A stretch of DNA of 7,179 nt from Pseudomonadota bacterium. Its GTDB lineage: Bacteria > Pseudomonadota > Gammaproteobacteria > Xanthomonadales > Rhodanobacteraceae. Below are positions 6,008 through 7,179 of the stretch, in pieces. Below the pieces are notes generated by a model, which was given only the letters and a program-made list of their open reading frames with translations, was not told the DNA's origin and did not search any database. The stretch spans positions 1 through 7,179 of the forward strand of contig JAJYMF010000178.1 of the NCBI GenBank assembly GCA_021787175.1. Direction: 5' to 3'. The stretch's first letter is position 1, and the number at the start of each line of letters is the position of its first letter. The position numbers were made by a program, and so were the translations under genes.

Positions 6008-6046
6008 GCTGTTTTGGTACAGCGCCATCCATCGCAAGAACCTCCC

Positions 6047-7179
6047 TCAAACACCGGCCCGCCGCGGATCGGCTTTCGTGGCCGCCGACGCGGGCGAGCC
6101 GTCATGCTGTGATGGCTGCATGTGGGCGACCACCCAGTCCTCGATCGCGCGGTAGTACAGCTCGCGATGCACGGGGTCCTGCGGCATGTGATGCGCGCCG
6201 GGAATGCCGATGAACCGCACCGGGACATGCCGGCTGGCCAGCGCGTGATACAGCGCGAACGATTCGGTGATCGGCACGGTGATGTCGGCGGTGCCGGAGA
6301 GGATCAGCGTCGGCGTCGTGATCTGCCCGGCATAGGTGATCGGCGAACCGCTGCGGTACAGCGCCGCGCTCCGCGGATTCCACGGGTTGCCCCCGAGCGA
6401 TCCGCGTACCCATGCCATGTTGCCGTCGCCCGCGAGTTCGTACTCCTGCGTCCAATCCACCGCGCCATCGGCGACCACCGCGCAGCGCCAGAAGTGCTGG
6501 TGCGCGATCAGCCAGGTCGTCATGTAGCCGCCGTAGGAATGCCCGACCGCCGCGATGCGCGCGCGATCCACGATGCCCTGTTTCTCCAGCATGGCGATGC
6601 CCGAGATCACATCGCTGTCGGGGCCGACGCCGGGATCGCGGTAGATCGCATGCTCGTGCGCATCGCCGAGGTTGTCGCTGCCGCGGTAGTCGGGCTCGAA
6701 CACCAGGAATCCGTGCGCCGCGAACAGATCGCGCAGCGGGCCGATCTCGCCGGCATCGAAATGCTCGGTCGAAGCGGCCTCGGGGCCGCCGTGGCTGTAC
6801 ACCACCAGCGGGTAGCGCCGGCCGGGCTGATAATGGTCGGGATAGGTCAGGATGCCGTCATCGGGCTGGCCATCGGGCGCACGCCAGGTGACCTCGATGC
6901 TGCGCGGATAGTCATAGGCTGCGAAAGCCCGGTTCAACGATGTCAGCGCCACCGGCCGGCCTTTCAGGGAGCGCAGCAGATAGAGCTCGGGCGCGCGCGA
7001 GGCGCTGTCGGCGACGAAGGCCAGCGCGCCCTGCGCCGACACCGCGACCAGGGTGGGGTTCAGATCACCCAGCGCCAGCGCATGCCCCGCACTCTGCAGC
7101 GGCTGCACATAGATTTTGCTGCCGACGTGGTCGTCGGCCACGGCGACCAGGCCCTGGGCATCGGGCAGCCATGCGTACT
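6047..7179 (-). CDS. S9 family serine peptidase (prolyl oligopeptidase type), N-terminus cut by right window edge
   Basis: C-terminal 377 codons of a dipeptidyl-aminopeptidase/acylaminoacyl-peptidase-like enzyme that cleaves short peptides. The frame is open to the right window edge, so the start, any signal peptide and most of the beta-propeller lie outside; a GTG at 7141 is internal. The first ~90 visible residues look like propeller end and linker. The alpha/beta-hydrolase domain follows, with YPLVVYSHGGPEA (oxyanion region), FLVFEPDYRGSDNLG, the nucleophile elbow GHSYGG (serine codon 6536-6538), GTADITVP with the probable catalytic aspartate, and GIPGAHHMPQ with the probable catalytic histidine, ending in RELYYRAIEDWV plus a short Ala/Ser/Asp tail. 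The family usually has about 650-700 residues, so about half is present. It converges on the sigma-factor gene. Substrate and secretion status cannot be judged. Confidence 0.93.
   Translation of the reverse strand, partial: YAWLPDAQGLVAVADDHVGSKIYVQPLQSAGHALALGDLNPTLVAVSAQGALAFVADSASRAPELYLLRSLKGRPVALTSLNRAFAAYDYPRSIEVTWRAPDGQPDDGILTYPDHYQPGRRYPLVVYSHGGPEAASTEHFDAGEIGPLRDLFAAHGFLVFEPDYRGSDNLGDAHEHAIYRDPGVGPDSDVISGIAMLEKQGIVDRARIAAVGHSYGGYMTTWLIAHQHFWRCAVVADGAVDWTQEYELAGDGNMAWVRGSLGGNPWNPRSAALYRSGSPITYAGQITTPTLILSGTADITVPITESFALYHALASRHVPVRFIGIPGAHHMPQDPVHRELYYRAIEDWVVAHMQPSQHDGSPASAATKADPRRAGV

Larger units (their letters stand above)
5743..6046. other. Convergent intergenic region with two REP-like elements
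   Basis: 304 bp between the stops of the sigma factor (plus strand) and the S9 peptidase (minus strand). It contains two similar palindromic elements (5799-5837 and 5963-6001) with 125 bp of apparently unique sequence between them. Short open frames here merely read through the palindromes and resemble no family I know. No tRNA or transposase was seen. Confidence 0.75.

Overview
This is a GC-rich chromosomal segment. Protein similarities, gene order and base composition suggest a Xanthomonadales-type gammaproteobacterium (Xanthomonadaceae or Rhodanobacteraceae). That placement is inference from remembered family sequences; no 16S or other marker gene is present.

Layout, left to right. (1) Minus strand, positions 3-1475: malate synthase A (aceB), cut by the left edge so the last ~40-50 residues are missing. 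(2) Positions 1476-1580: a compact divergent control region with two 13-bp inverted repeats and a consensus -35 box. (3) Plus strand, 1581-2588: a LysR-type regulator, probably the local regulator of aceB and the glyoxylate shunt. (4) Plus strand, 2697-3626: a YihG-like membrane-anchored acyltransferase. Its stop overlaps (ATGA) the start of (5) a glutathione S-transferase remnant, 3623-4040, which has lost about 80-85 codons internally and is out of frame. (6) Plus strand, 4169-5742: a YCII/DGPF-domain protein and an ECF42-type sigma factor with a TPR-like C-terminal extension, overlapping by ATGA. A sequence of the form TGTCGA-N17-CGTC lies just upstream and looks like a self-recognised ECF promoter. 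(7) Positions 5743-6046: a convergent intergenic region with two 39-bp copies (36/39 identical) of a REP-like palindrome beginning GGGGTCAG; the second has 14-bp perfect outer arms ending in A/T runs and could terminate in both directions. (8) Minus strand, 6047-7179: the C-terminal part of an S9 (prolyl oligopeptidase family) serine peptidase, cut by the right edge.

Most of the window is ordinary housekeeping and accessory chromosome. The points most worth a second look are the sigma-factor module with its candidate autoregulatory promoter, the shared aceB/lysR operator region, the decayed GST gene and the paired REP-like elements. I saw no tRNA, rRNA, CRISPR array, insertion sequence or clear novel defence system.
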